In this document: in pieces, positions 1-13,900 of the stretch
How the letters are laid out: the number at the start of each line of letters is the position of its first letter
Numbering within the stretch: position 1 is the first letter of the stretch
Origin: Varroa destructor
Lineage: Eukaryota > Arthropoda > Arachnida > Mesostigmata > Varroidae
Length of the DNA: 64,000 nucleotides
Reading direction: 5' to 3'
Assembly (NCBI RefSeq): GCF_002443255.2
Contig: NW_019211454.1
Location: 10,190,248 to 10,254,247, forward strand
The notes under the pieces: generated by a model
What the model saw: the letters and a program-made list of their open reading frames with translations, nothing else
Told to the model about the DNA's origin: nothing
Databases searched by the model: none
Position numbers and translations under genes: made by a program

Positions 1-56
1 AACGACGAACAACTAACCCCCCGTTGCGTGGTTTCATTATTTTCCGCAGAGTGCGC

Positions 57-79
57 TATATATATATATATATATATAA
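57..79. repeat. (TA)n microsatellite
   Basis: Uninterrupted TA dinucleotides, about 11 units. Confidence 0.9.
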
Positions 80-1530
80 AAGTTTCCAGGCAAAAAAGCG
101 CATACATCTACTTCCACTAAAATCGATTTATGTTTATAGAGAGTAAATAATAAATAGTGTTTACTTTGTGGACTACTGCTAGACCTGAACTTACGCTGAA
201 TAGATGATGATGACTACATCTTCAATTATTTTGTTGTTTTTTTTTGTGATATTTGAAAAACCGACTGAATTACTTATGCATCAATCTAGCAAATACTAGT
301 AAAAAAAAAACCGCAACAAAGAAAACGGATAGATGAATAATTACCAAATAAAATAATACTTGCTCGGCGATAGTATAAGTGGTCCACGTTACTGTTTGAC
401 CACTGACCGATTTTCTCGGCACTATCAAAGATTTTACATTTCCTAAACACAAGCGAATTAAATCCCTTATAGCTTCGACGCATGATTTTTCCTGCTTTTT
501 TCAGGTTTTCAACTTCCCTTATCACAGCCACAACAGCCGATTGTTCGAGTATCGGTCAAGGATATGTTGTCTGCTTTCCATGTTTCTACATAAACCCTTA
601 GTTGTTTTGCGGCATGGGCTCCTGCACGACAACTGTATACATTATTATAATTATTTACATAGAGGGAGTTAAGCAGTGCTAGTCCTAATGCTAGAAAACC
701 TTTTCTACTATTCATCAATCTTTTTGGCACATTAGTATCTCCATTAACATAACAACATAAAATACAGACGAATCCTGCTTTGTTGCCCGATCTTCTCTCG
801 CTTTGCCAATTGCTTTGGTCGCTTTCCATAATGAGCATTAAAAAAGGGATGAGCTCTGCTTTTGATCTTGGTCAGCCATAGCTGAAGTTGCGCCCAGTTG
901 TCCCTACCTCACTTGGCTGAAAAGTAGTTCATTAGTATTCTCTTTCTCTCCTTTTCTCTCCCAAGCTCTCTTGAAGATATTAGGCTGGGTAAGAGTTTTC
1001 TGTTGTTATTATCCGCCTTAATTTATTGTAGCTTCTAAACAAGTGAGTACATTTCAGCTAAAGTAATATCGCTCTCTTCCTACGACCATTGTTCTAGGAA
1101 GGGGTCGTTCGTCGGTCCAATTACGGACTTCAGTCCACGTTCTGAAGTGTCTGCCTTACTAGATATACTGCATTGACTGAAATAAGTGGTCATCAATTAA
1201 ACAATCTCCGCGCTGTACGCAGCATTCCCTACTGGAAATCCATCGTCAAAGCAGTAACAAATGACTGATGTGGCCTTATCACAAGCCAGTAACATTATGT
1301 TAAACTTTGCCACTCCAAGGCGCAGCTATTGACTTTGAATATTTCCATATGGCACCGAACAAAAAGGGGTTCAACAATTTCTTACGGGTATCGTAAAAGA
1401 TTAGCGCTCTATCGCCAGTAACAGTCTTGCATAAACATGATTTCCCTTTCTGTCGTGCAAACAGTCAATATATGTATCGTCAGATATTTTTTTTTGCCAT
1501 TTTCTACTCTCTTCTCTTTTCAGTTTTTTC

Positions 1531-1586
1531 CGCAACCGAGAGTGACCCAGATGACTGTTGTCATCTGGTTCTCACTCTCGGTTGCG
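1531..1586. repeat. Strong hairpin, 24-bp stem with 4-base loop
   Basis: Left arm CGCAACCGAGAGTGA plus CCAGATGAC, loop TGTT, right arm GTCATCTGG plus TCACTCTCGGTTGCG. The stem is perfect except for a 1-versus-3-base internal bulge. It sits 27 bases before the left SINE arm. No function is assigned; the loop is small for a microRNA precursor. Confidence 0.85.
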
Positions 1587-1613
1587 AGGTAAGCTTTTGC
1601 CACATTTCGCTCA

Positions 1614-1882
1614 AGGAACATCTGGGGTTGGTCGTCGTTCGCTCCTGGTGATCATCTGAAGCGTGATTTGCTATCCAAGTTGAAATCTCCGGTTCTAGAC
1701 AAGTACGGTTAAAAAAACTGACCAGTGACAACGCTTACTGTACATTCAACCTAGTTTTATATAGGTACCGGTAGGCAACTTGTCGAACAACAGATTTCTG
1801 ACAGTACGAAACAAGGTGTGTTTATGCCCGGATTCGAACCCATGCCGCCACGGGACTTTCACATCTGGCAAAAGAGTACGTT
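1614..1882 (-). repeat. tRNA-derived SINE, left arm of inverted pair
   Basis: 269 bp matching the reverse complement of 2438-2706 with about two mismatches seen by eye. Read on the minus strand it has a tRNA-like 3' half including GGGTTCGAATCCGGGCATA (RNA polymerase III B-box type) followed by a ~190-bp body. Minus-strand sequence just outside the arm (about 1883-1905) still looks tRNA-like. Confidence 0.8.
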
Positions 1883-2437
1883 GCCCAATACGCCATCGCG
1901 AGGATTAAAGCAGCCTCAGCTAGATACGATCAGCCGATCCGACGCTGGCGCCATCTGTCAGCTTCAATGGGAACTTCCTAGTCAACTACTCGTCAGTTTC
2001 ATCGATAATCGCTACATCCACTACCGCTAACTAAAGTAGCAATAAAATAATCTGTTCTTAAGGCGTGAAGTTAGAAAGGCGGCGATTTAATATCATCATC
2101 TCTCATCACGTCAGTCCACGGGATTAAGAAGGGTATATTGCAGCTCAGTAATTTATTTACCGGTTCACTTCGATTTTAACTTAACAACACCACCCTGCGC
2201 GACAAATCTCTCATCTTTTGTGCCTCTCGTACGCATATATTACTGCTTACGATTGGCTACCTGAGAACAGCAGTGAAAATCCAGAAATGAATTTACAATC
2301 ATATCCATTGCTGGTAGCAATCATACGGTAGGCCCATCGACACGGGTGCTGTGTATGAAAACGTCCTATAAATATATGTCATTAACAATTATTCTGGTTA
2401 TTTCTCGCTATCTATACATAGAAGCGAGAAAGCGGGT

Positions 2438-2706
2438 AACGTACTCTTTTGCCAGATGTGAAAGTCCCGTGGCGGCATGGGTTCGAATCCGGGCATAAAC
2501 ACACCTTGTTTCGTATTGTCAGAAATCTGTTGTTCGACAAGTTGCCTACCGGTACCTATATAAAACTAGGTTGAATGTACAGTAAGCGTTGTCACTGGTC
2601 AGTTTTTTTAACCGTACTTGTCTAGAACCGGAGATTTCAACTTGGATAGCAAATCACGCTTCAGATGATCACCAGGAACGAACGACGACCAACCCCAGAT
2701 GTTCCT
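2438..2706 (+). repeat. tRNA-derived SINE, right arm of inverted pair
   Basis: Inverted partner of 1614-1882, with a 555-bp unrelated spacer. The tRNA-like head is at 2438-2502 (…GGTTCGAATCCGGGCATA), then the shared body. No poly(A) tail or target duplication is obvious, so it could equally be the arms of a foldback element built from a SINE. Confidence 0.8.
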
Positions 2707-5700
2707 AATACGAAAATACCTATAACGTCATATATTACCGCCTCGCTGAAACGCGCTATGCGATTTAAAACCGTCAAAGGCATCGATTTTCTAGATATGT
2801 CAGCATAGCCGTTTAACAGTAACTAAGGTAGTTTAGCTATTTTCAATATCTTTGCTAAAATACTGTACCGCCTACCCTGTTTGACCGCACGTATGTATCT
2901 TGATTTTTCCTGTCTTCCCTATTACAGATCCCAGCGAATAAGAGTGGCCGCCGGAATAAGCGAGTTAGCATCCTGTGCTCGAGACTAGTATCCTTCTGAG
3001 TTGTAGATGTTACGATGGATATTTGTGAAGGGCGATGTGGAAACATTTCAATATTAGCTGCACAGTTTTTCATGTGCCAGGAACATTTGTTCGTACGGTA
3101 AGACTAACGACGACCTCCTTCAGACTGAGCCCCGCCTGATGAAGTCTCCTGACATCGATCACCTTGAGCCATCTTCACTTCATGCCAGAAACTCCGAGTC
3201 GAAATGAGTCGTTCGTTTAACACCATTCTAATTTATCAAACCTGACCACTGTTAGCGTTTGGGATGCTTGTTTTAGAAACGACTTCGCAAATTAGGTAGT
3301 CTTAACCTATCGCAAACGCTGGCCGACTCTACCGATATGCTCATAGCTGTAGCGGGGTCGTACTTTTCACCGAGGTACCGCTCGATTTTCTACTTGGCCT
3401 GCTGGTCCCAAAGAGGCATTAAGCATTTATAAAAACCCTTGTTTGAAGATAAATATCTATCTTGCACGTGTATGTATACTGTCGTAATCAGTTTTTTAGC
3501 CAGCTCTAACGGCGAACAAACAAATCGATCGATAGTTGGGATAACGACTTAAACACACTACGTTTAGTGGTTGTAAATAGACACAGTGATCTCGCGCAAT
3601 GTTTGTTCATATATATTTACGATGCGATCTTGAACAGCGGGGGCAAAATGTTTGTTGAATTCGATTCGCGTTACGATTATTGTGTTTGTTGCCTCTGTTC
3701 GCCCCCAACACGCCGAAAGCTATCGAAGGTAAAAGCTAAGGAGCAGGACCAAAACAAATGGTGGCTAAACAATGGTTCAAAGGACGAATATTAGTATCTT
3801 CAACTAGCAATGTTACCATTAAATACCAGTAAAAATAGACACTGCAATAAATTCGTTTCAGCATAAAGGACCGCTATGCATTCAAGGTTCGTGCTCTCGA
3901 TGCTGAGAAACCGATGACCAAATACTAGTTGATGTAGAACTGGACTAATCGACTTTTTTTTACAACAAAGAAACTGTAGATAGATAAACAGACCATTTAT
4001 ATCACTGCCCATAGTGTCGTGCTGTATGCAGCTTTTTTTACATTTTTCTAAGGTTACATATTATATTATAGTTGCAAGAGGAACCGCCTTTGCCCTGTTG
4101 AACTACAAGTGTAATGAATCAAAAAGGCCAACCTCTGTTCAGGTAACGAAATTAGCCTTGCTACGTGTGGCTCATAGAATAACAGGTCCAAGTCAAATGA
4201 AGTACGCTTTTTACTCAAGCTTTTTAACAGCTGCTCTTATCAGTGCGTACCTACATTTATTTGTTTTACTCGACTCGTGTAATTAAGTACTTTTATTTAG
4301 CTAAGCTTTTACTTAGTTACGTAGTAATCGTAGATCAATCACCAAGTAGTTTTATCGGTCTGACAAGCGCCCTGCGAATAACTTATCTAATCCGAAGGAG
4401 TATCTGCTATCATATATGCTACCACTCGGTTAAGCGAGCTACTCCACAACTGCTTATTTCTTGAGAGAAGCTCTGCATTGCCATGCGTGGTCCGACTCTG
4501 GCCTAGTAAGCCACGAGCGACGCAAGCAACAACAACAACAACAACAACACAGGACACAGCACGCCCTACTTTTTCGGAATTAAAGGGAGCGAGTAGGGAC
4601 GTAAAGCCCACAAGGAAAAATCGTTCCAAAATAACACCGCTCCTTTTGCACGTTGCAGATCCGCTTTGAAGAGGAGCTCATTGGTTGTACACAATTCAGC
4701 ATATGCTCTATCATTTCGGTACATAAATTCGAATTGATTCTCTACATATCTTCGTGCATTTGCTAAAGGCGGCGATATCATCTTTGAAAATACTCTAGTA
4801 AATCTTCCTCTTTGGGTCATCGATTCATCATTTTTCTACAAAAGATGCTACGGACTACAATAGTACTAATTATCATGAGAACATCTCTGTACGTAGCGGG
4901 AAAACAATGTACACAGAATTGCCACGATACGATTTAAGCACAAAACATAAGAGTCATGGAAACCGTATGCTAAATGCAAGCGGGCTATATGAGCAAAAAA
5001 TTTCCGACGTTCAAACTTAGCACACCTAGCATAATCGTGCGCGCAGGCACGATCAACAACAGCTGTACGCATATGCCGCTTACTTCGACCCGTTTTACGC
5101 GGTGTGTAGAAAGGCAGGAAAAGACACCACTATCAGAAATTTTCGTCTGCTCGACGAATCAGAGATTCGACGAAGACCTAAATCATTTTGTCCTAACTTT
5201 CTATTGTAAAACGGAGTCCATATCATAGCAGCCGATAGGCACCATGCCTTTTGGGAGTAGGAAAGCAGGCGCGTGTGACAACTTGGAAAAATATAACGAT
5301 TGTTTTTACCACCACTAATGTGTCCATAACGGCTACGCACTACCATCGCCCAATTGGAGTTCTATCCAACAATTCTACTACGATTACAAGTTGCGCTTGG
5401 CGGAGTCGTCGGATCAACGTAAAACGATAGGAAGAACACACGTTAACAGCCTAAGGAAAGACTAAACCTAGTCTCTCATAAACCTATCCCGTTGAATTTG
5501 CGCAATGTCTGCTAGACGCATAGTAGCGATTCAGACGCCGACTATGACAACAACAACATTCTTCTCGAATGGCTATCGCGCGTCGTCATATAACAACGAT
5601 AAACTGACGGAGAATGTTACCCTCCCAATTCGATGTATCCTGCCACAGATAATCCGTCCGCTAGTGAAGGAATTGCTTGGAATTAACTCGAGTTGTGTGA

Positions 5701-7432
5701 AAAGCTTCGATATCTCCTATGAAGAGAATAGCCCTGCAAACTTTGACGATGACATCGTAACTGTCATAGAGGGCAAAAGGGGGACGGGTGGCAAAAGACC
5801 TTAAATGAGAACAGAGTACTGTTACAGAAAGTAACGCGTTGAATTGAACCCAGGCTAACTTTGCATGAGAAAAACGCAAAACCCTAGACTTCGATGCTAC
5901 TTAGTGTGGGCTATATATAAAATTGATTTCAACTTTCTCAGTATGCCAAGAAACCCGTTCGCGTTTTCAATCGCGATTTTACAGTGAAGGCACTGCAATC
6001 ACAACATGTGTAAACGTGTCTAAATATGATAATTATGTACATACTGTGCGGCAGCAAGCAAGAGGACGTTGGGAAAAAAACGTACTGGATTAATTTCAAA
6101 CGATCATGTGTCTCGCAATGAAGGCAAAATGTATGGCAAATCGTCCTGCAACTGGCAGGTCCGTGGACCTAATATGTGCTTTCATTTGGATCGATCACAT
6201 TAACTCGTTGCCAGAAACCCAATCGACGTTTCGCCGCGACGTTTCGTTCCGTTTGCTTAATCTTAAATGCAAGTTACTTTTTCTATGAGAGAAATGATTT
6301 TTTCCGCATTCGGCTTTTGTGAAGCCCGCCTGACACACAGTTTCTGTAATAAGAATTATACGCCAATAATGATTCGTACGCGGTTGTGGCTGAATCAGGG
6401 GAGGTAGTCCTATCCGAACAAACAAGTGCGCTTTCATCAGATACGTGCTTGTGCTGTTGTTGTTGTCGTTGAATATCTGTGTACACGCAAGAGAAGAACG
6501 CGCATGCTCTGCTCGTGCATTGCGTGATCCATGCATATCAACAAACGCTAGAAAAAGCCACGGCAAAATTCACTGCCGCGCCAGCGATAGCCCGTCAACA
6601 ATGTATGATTGTATGGTCAGCTTGCTTTTTTCACCATAGACGCATGCTTATCTTTGCAATATCTTTCAGACGTATCAATCGTAGTAAAAATGAACAAGCC
6701 TATATTCTCTCGTAAATGTATCCATTAATACTTGGGAACATATCTTATTCAATAATATAATAGTAATAGCAGCGAAACGACCTCGCTTCTATGGGACAGA
6801 AGAACAGAAAGAGAGGTTTGTGAAAAAAATATCCCCCCTATTTTTTTTCTAACTGTTAAACCAGTCGCGTGCATTGGGTCAACCCTTTCATTCTTAGGTT
6901 CCGATTTGTTTTTGTCTGGAGACTTAGCAAGTTCTCTATTATAAGAAACTAACATTTGGATTCACTTGCTAAATAGTGATACTATTGTATTTATAGATGT
7001 ATATTGTATAACATATTATGGCCGAGTCGTTAAATATATCTAATAGAGCCCCTCGGACCAAGTATCATATCAGCTTAAAGAATTTCCCATATACAACGCC
7101 TATTCCACTCAGAAGGTGTCGCCTATTATACTATCTCTTAATTATAATAATTATTATTCATATCAATATCTTCTATTTGTTGATATTAATACGATTGTAA
7201 CTAAAATGAGATAGTTATTTTGTCTATTGCGATATAGTCATTCGTGCATATGGCCGTCTCTACGGTACGTGTACGTAGCTGAACGGAACAATGTCCTCGG
7301 CTGCCTGTTGCTGCGATCGATCACTTCGGTTGGCATCAAAATGGTCACGAACGATTTGTTGACGCTGGTGGGAATTTAGGTACTGCCGTTGTTTTATTCG
7401 ATTCACTAAGCGTTAAGAACAATGTGTAACTG

Positions 7433-7438
7433 TTTATT
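7433..7438 (-). terminator. Candidate PPAT polyadenylation signal
   Basis: AATAAA on the minus strand, about 290 bases after the PPAT stop; a second copy lies at 7393-7398. It is positioned as expected, but in AT-rich DNA such a hexamer is common by chance. Confidence 0.35.
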
Positions 7439-7725
7439 CGTGACTGTGTGCGTGTGTGTGTGTGCATGCACGCTCCCAAGCGTATGTTTCGGTACGTTTG
7501 TCCGTCATGCACACGTTTATCCATCTTTTATCTACATGTATATATGTGTGATGTGCCGCATTGATATTGTGTGTGATAGAGCGACGGTACCAGCTTGCGC
7601 GCGACGTTTGAGTGGCAAATGTTAGCGAGGTCGCTTTATATTAGTTGCTTAGGTGATGCGCAATTCGCCATATTTTAGTTCTATGTAGAAAGACAATAGA
7701 AAAAAGACTTTTGTTGAAAAAATTC

Positions 7726-7986
7726 CTAGAAATCAATGCTGACAGGGTATTTTCCCGTCAGACAGGCTGTGCAGTGGCCAACGTCCTTGACTTTAGTACG
7801 GTCAATGCTTTTTCGCACGGCTGTCTCAAGTCCTTCGACCGACAAATGGATAAGGCTCTCGGCACCCAGTCCCTCTGCTAGCTGTGATGGATTCAACTTG
7901 TTAGCAATGAGCTCGTCAGATGTCGGGATATTAATGCCCATATAGCACGGGTAGTGTAGAGGTGGGGACGCAATTCGGATGTGAAC
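7726..7986 (-). CDS. PPAT: PPAT coding exon 7 (terminal, TAG stop)
   Basis: Acceptor aatgcag lies before 7986 and the stop TAG is at 7728-7726. It encodes [20 protein letters not shown] and the C-terminal [13 protein letters not shown], which carry the last three presumed Fe-S cysteines. The segment before GHCTAC is shorter than in vertebrates, which accounts for most of the length difference. Confidence 0.92.
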   Translation of the reverse strand, partial: VHIRIASPPLHYPCYMGINIPTSDELIANKLNPSQLAEGLGAESLIHLSVEGLETAVRKSIDRTKVKDVGHCTACLTGKYPVSIDF

Positions 7987-10900
7987 CTGCATTGAAGCAC
8001 ATTAAGAAAGTACAATGGTAAACAGGTTGGATAGAGTAAATATGGATATGGACTGTGTTTCTTAACTCCAACCAATTCATCCAAGTAATAAGTAAATAGC
8101 AAATTTCATAGCAGATATATTAAGAATTCGCCCATAAAAGACTTGAGTGCTTTGTATAGAACATTGTATTTCTACAATGCATGCGCACTCAGTTTCGAAC
8201 AGGCATGTAGTATACTATACTCAATAGCTATTCCCGATATAGCTTAACAAGATGCATTGTTCGCTATAAAGTTGGGAGTATGTTATTTTAAGCATAATGA
8301 GTTCTTATGCAAAACTAAGACTTACTGGAACAGATAGAAATACGACCGCTGAAGAAGTCACGATAATTACTACTCAATGATTTTTTTTTTTTTTTAAAAA
8401 AACGCCACATTATAACCTTCTATGAGGTAACAAATGTCTGCGGGATTCAATAGTCCTCTGAAGACATACTCTTTTGCTTTCCGCCACCGTTGCGTGTTCG
8501 TGTTGAATGTTCGAGATTGTGCTCGTATATGTATTGCACGAAACTATTAACAGAACCGTTGTTTTTTTTAAGAAGCAGGTTCATTAACAATGCTGACTAT
8601 GCCTTTTTTTTTTATATTACCTCTTGAGCTCCGGCCTCCTTGAGCAATTTGACGATCTGGCCGATAGTGGTACCCCGTACGATCGAGTCATCAATGAGAA
8701 TGATGCGTTTACCAACGAAGTTAGTTGAGAGGGGACCGAACTTTTTTGCGACACCGAGTTTTCGAAGCCTTGTTGATGGCTGGATGAACGTACGTCCTAC
8801 GTAACGATTTTTGCAGAGTACTTCTGCGTACGGGATGCCTGTACTCTGTGAGAAACCTGCAACAATAGAACGCGACGAGCATATAACAGCAACGGTAAGT
8901 AACTGGTAGAAGATCTACGAAGACATAGCTTAAGCCAGTACTGCTTTCTTGCATCTTTCATTGACATCCCTATATGAACTGTTTGTTCTAGGTCCATGCA
9001 GTCCCACTCAATACTCATGCGAAATGATTATCTCCATGCTCACAGTATGTCAGTCTTCAACTTGGAAATACTGGACTTACGACAGTGAGATTATTAAATA
9101 CGTTTGCCTGCTACATCTCGGTACACATGGTGATCTAAATGGAGGTATGCGAGTAGATATGCTTTGTTTCGGTACCAGTCGTCTGAAGTAATCCCTAACG
9201 ACGTAATTACTAAACGTAAGATACGGATAACGATTATTATGGGCAGTGATTATAAACCAGGATACAAATAGCTTCTTCAATATAGGAGTTCTTCAATACG
9301 CGCATCAATAGAGCAAGTTTCAATGCTCCAAAGGCAACCAGTATTGAAATCCTGTCAGTGAAACTGGTTATTAATAAGGGCTGACTTCCGTTCCCTATAA
9401 AAGTCCAGATCAAGTTCTACTCGAAAATTCCACGCAGCCTGTATTATTGGGACGGCAGCTTCCCTGAACTATATGTATATAGTACATGCTATATTTATAG
9501 TGTGCATAGTTTAATGCTGAATCACGATATTAAGAGCTGCTGTCTTGAAATATCTTACTAGGACGTGGACCACGGAGGAAATTTTCCTACTTTCTTGCTT
9601 TCTACATGTTTGGCGCTACGAGGAAAGTGGTGAACAATCAAATCCAAATACAACCAGTAGACATGGCGCGCCATCGAATATACCTTTTCGGAACCACGAG
9701 TCTGACATGATCCACCAGGAGATGCAGAATATTCAATAACGCCTCGATATTCTGTCAAATTCAGTTAGTTCCTCTTCAATGACCGAAAATACTAATGAGG
9801 TTATTTCATATCCTCTATTCGTTACTAGCTCTTTTTGTATATTACAACTCACAATAGCCTGTAAAACAGTTTGTCTTAAAACAGGGCTTTACGATGATAC
9901 GACACTAAGACATTACCCGCACATACATAAAAAAAAAAAATATCCTTAAGTTGTGTATTCTGATATTCGAAAATATCTCGAAGGACACCCGACTGGCACT
10001 TCCTGCCCTTATCAAATTCCTTTCACCCTATTGCAGAGCTTCAGGGGGCGGCGCTCAATTATCTTCGAGAAAAATTACCTTGATGAGGTTGCCCTGCGTT
10101 GTTTTCAGTCTACTGGAATCATGCAATATTAATATTACTGTTATTATTATTATTATTCAGCACGTTCAGAAGGCAAAGCTGCAAGGAAACTTCAACCCGT
10201 CCCGCTTACGTTGACGTATACTGTCGCAACTAGTAAAATTCAATGTGACTTCTAGTAGCGCTGGCGCTGCTAGCAACTGTACGTATATCGACCGTTGGCT
10301 AAGTGGGACTCTAGCGCCACTGCCACTCGAATCATCCTATAATAATCTCGTACAATTAGTTTGTATCTGAAAAGAAAGACTCATTTCTAGACGATGCTTG
10401 TACGCCTTGAACACATTAGGCTTGCAAGGCCAACCGGCTACCGACTGCCGCTCATTTCACGACACAAACGACATTCAATAGCCAAAATGCCCAAATGTAA
10501 TTTGCTAAATTATGGGTAGCTATTTCCATTTCGCGCTCTGTGTAGTTCGTTCCTGATCGTATAGAAGTTGAACAGAGAGAGAAGTGCTTCCTTGTTATTA
10601 GATTTTTTTTTTCATTGTACCATAATCGGCTACCTTAGTCCTTGTTGCTGAAATAGCACACAAGAACAATCGTATATATCACATTGTCTATGGCGAACCT
10701 AGGCCTTCATATAATTTACATGTATTTACGCGTACGTTCAGAACATCCCTTGTCAAAAAAAAGTTTCTGGCGTGTTTGCACGTAGCATATTGGTAGAGAA
10801 GAAAATAATAGAGAATGAAGGTATTTAGCTGTCATGGTTGCAAATAGTGAAGACATCTTCAAAAAAGGCAGTTCGCTTTGAAGGGAAAGAATAAAGGAAG

Positions 10901-13900
10901 AACAAACAAGTGGAAATGGATGAACTTTAGCAAGCTTTTATTGTGCTTCGTGCCCGTAATAACGTACCTACTTCAGTGATAACAAACAAATGTGTAAATT
11001 TGTAAAAGCGAGTGGTTAGGCGACAGCTACGTCGCTAGTACAGCCATTTGAGGTACCATATATGTGTATATATACGCGATGTGTATATATATTTATATGT
11101 GGCGAAATTTTTTTGTCTATGCTCTAAAGGTGTAACGCTCACTGAATAAAACCTCAATCACTGTTTCCGTTTGCGATTCAAACAAGCACGTAGTCTTCGA
11201 AATATTCCTACCTCTCAATGGCAGCGCTTATATCAATGGCAGTAGTTATAGATTTGGGCCCATTTAAGATATTATTCATATAAAAAAGGTACGATTAAAT
11301 TTCGGGCTGATGGCAAGTCAAAAAGACGATCCAGTTAGCAGCAATTGCTCGGCGACGGCCGCTAGCCTCTGCATCTGGAATTATTAGAAATAGCCCTTTT
11401 TTACACCACTTTTAAGCAATCTCGAGCCGTTTAAATAGAAGCGCTATTGAGGATCTTTGAGCCCCGCCTCATCGAAGTCTTCGTCGCACTTTCACCAAAT
11501 TCTATATACACTGACAATAACTTGTGGTAGTAAAAGTAAATCACAATAATTGTGGATTGCAAGCTTAAACGAAAGGCCGATAATTGCAATGGAGTCCGTT
11601 CCGCATGAAGAGAGGGAATAATTACTGGTCTTCGTTCCAACTGTTAGAACGATACATTTTTTTCAACCATGATGAGCTTGTGGTTTGTTCTAAAAATAAC
11701 TAGCTTTCTTGTCAATAGTCACGGATAGGCGGATGTCTGTTATGGCAAACTTTCTTCGAACTTGCATACGACGCCGCTATATATGATGTATTCGGTAGTA
11801 CTAACTGGCCAGAATGTTGGGCTGAATGCTCAAACGAATAAGAAGTGGGTCAGGCTAAAAGCTTAACATAATACAGAAAAAGAACGCCGTGACAGTTATT
11901 TATAATTAATTTTATCAAAAAAGTGAAGCAAAAAAGGAAATCTTCTATTTTTTCTTTTCGAAAGATTGCAGTAGTTTACTAAAGTTCAATTGTGAGACAT
12001 TAGAATTGTTTGAGATTGCAGATCGGAAGTACTGAAGATTGATGTGTGCATCAGACGTAGATCAGAAGTAATTATAGAAATAAGCAGTCTTTTCAGCAGA
12101 GACTAAGCAACGTAACAGTAAAATGCTAAACAGGAGGAACTCAAGCGAAAGGTTTAATGAAGACATAACGATGCGCATAGAATCAGGTGGGGGGGGGATG
12201 GGCGATAGGCAAAAGAAGAACATTAATATAACACAAACCTGGTTATAATAACAACTATTATAATGATATTATTAACTGTTAGCCCGTTCTACAGATGCAA
12301 AACAAGTAGTTTTCAAAACGGTTAGCACATACAGATTCATACATTATCAATCATTTATATATATATATATGAATTGTTTTAAAATGTGTAAGAAGGGTCC
12401 CTGTTTCGCAATCGATCACTCCGAAAACGGCTTTTTTTAGAAAAACCTTTCGCATGAAGACCTGGTTTTTCAAGAAAATACTGTGCTTTTTTATGTTACG
12501 CTACTTAAATGTACTGAAATGTAGACTAAAGCACACGTACGGAATATGTATGACGCCTTCGTTACAGAACCAGACATAGTCGACTAAAATATGATTGAAG
12601 AGTATCTAAATCAGGGTACATTGTCAGCAGTAGCATGAAGCTATCGACATTACTATAAAACACTCTGATCGAATTGTCAAAACAAGGTATAAAAGTATAA
12701 GTGTTGCAAGATAACAACACGACCGGGAGAGCTAGAATCAAAAACTCCAACGGGGATTGCGGCGATCGTGGAACACAGTGATAATGCGAATGACGGCGAC
12801 GAGCTCGTCTGTAGGCGGGAAAAATATATGTTAGACTTAGGTTAAGTTGGAATTAGTTAAAAGATAGTGCTGCGTCTTCCATTGCATATGCGTACCAATT
12901 CTAGCCCGTGCACGATTGCTGCTGGTCGTTGATATTCGGGCCGTCCACACATAAGTCCCACATATTGCGCTATCATTTTCTATCAAGTCTATTATAAACC
13001 TTCCAGTTCTCGATAATGAACTTTGTTCGCAGTTCGACTGGTGCCGCGTTGAACTGATACAAAACAGATAATTTCTAATACTAGTTTGTACTAATTAGAA
13101 TAGTGGAGAATCATGTTCTCCTAATTGCTAAAGAATTATCCAGTCTTCTGGATAGTATCATAACCAGGGGAGTACGACCTAATTAACTTATGCAAGTATA
13201 GGCGTCTCGTGCTGGCAGTAAATCATACCAGCTATTTTATAAAACGAATGTACATTGTGACATTTTCCAACGCTTTGAATGCCCGTGACGATAGAAAGTG
13301 GGTCCTACAGCTTCCAGCGACTTCTGCCAGAATACATTTTACCCAGGGTAAGTAGCTTACTTAAGGAAAGCAATAATGCCAGAAAAGAATGCACATTACT
13401 GAGGCCCGGTAATGTTCGCTATTGATCATTAAATCAGTCTATCTAACTATAGTGAAAATTGCTTTACAAGCAAATTGGGGTTTTAAGTTAACTAGCCGTT
13501 TCAGCTTCAAAATTTTCATGACAGGACCTTACCAAATCTTTACGGAGAGTCTTACTACGGTGATGTCTTGTCATCAGTAGACAGCGCGCTTTGAATATGT
13601 CGCCCGAGTTGTCAAAACCAAGCCATATAGCAATTTGGGTTATGAAATCCTCAGCAGATTTCATCGCGGTACTTATTGTTTTAGAGGTCAATAGATATTC
13701 AATCCTTACTGCATATTTACCCAGCCTACTATACAGAAAGCAGTACCATTCGACGCTGTCCAATGATTTCGGTAAGTGGTCGGGGAATACTTCGTTCCTA
13801 GTAGAAATAATAGCCCAGACAAGAACTATAACTTTTAGCTAGTAAGATATTGCTAAAGCCGTTTTTTTTCATCGATTTAATAAGGTCCCACAAATTTGTT

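Larger units (their letters stand above)
1..7392. other. Intergenic region beyond the PPAT 3' end
   Basis: No gene supported. Apart from the SINE pair, the hairpin and microsatellites, open frames here are short (up to 123 codons) and none is recognised. The frame at 5505-5804 (+) starts with a true ATG and has 99 codons but no family resemblance. Confidence 0.6.

Noticed and set aside
1531..1586. microRNA precursor
   Set aside because: Loop of four bases and total length of 56 are outside the usual range for an arthropod precursor; kept only as an unexplained hairpin.
2438..2510. Possible functional tRNA gene
   Set aside because: A B box is present but the acceptor, D and anticodon arms do not pair as a tRNA and the sequence continues into a shared repeat body; SINE head instead.
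6195..6566. 123-codon minus-strand frame
   Set aside because: No motifs, no family resemblance, random-looking composition; consistent with chance in a 64-kb window.
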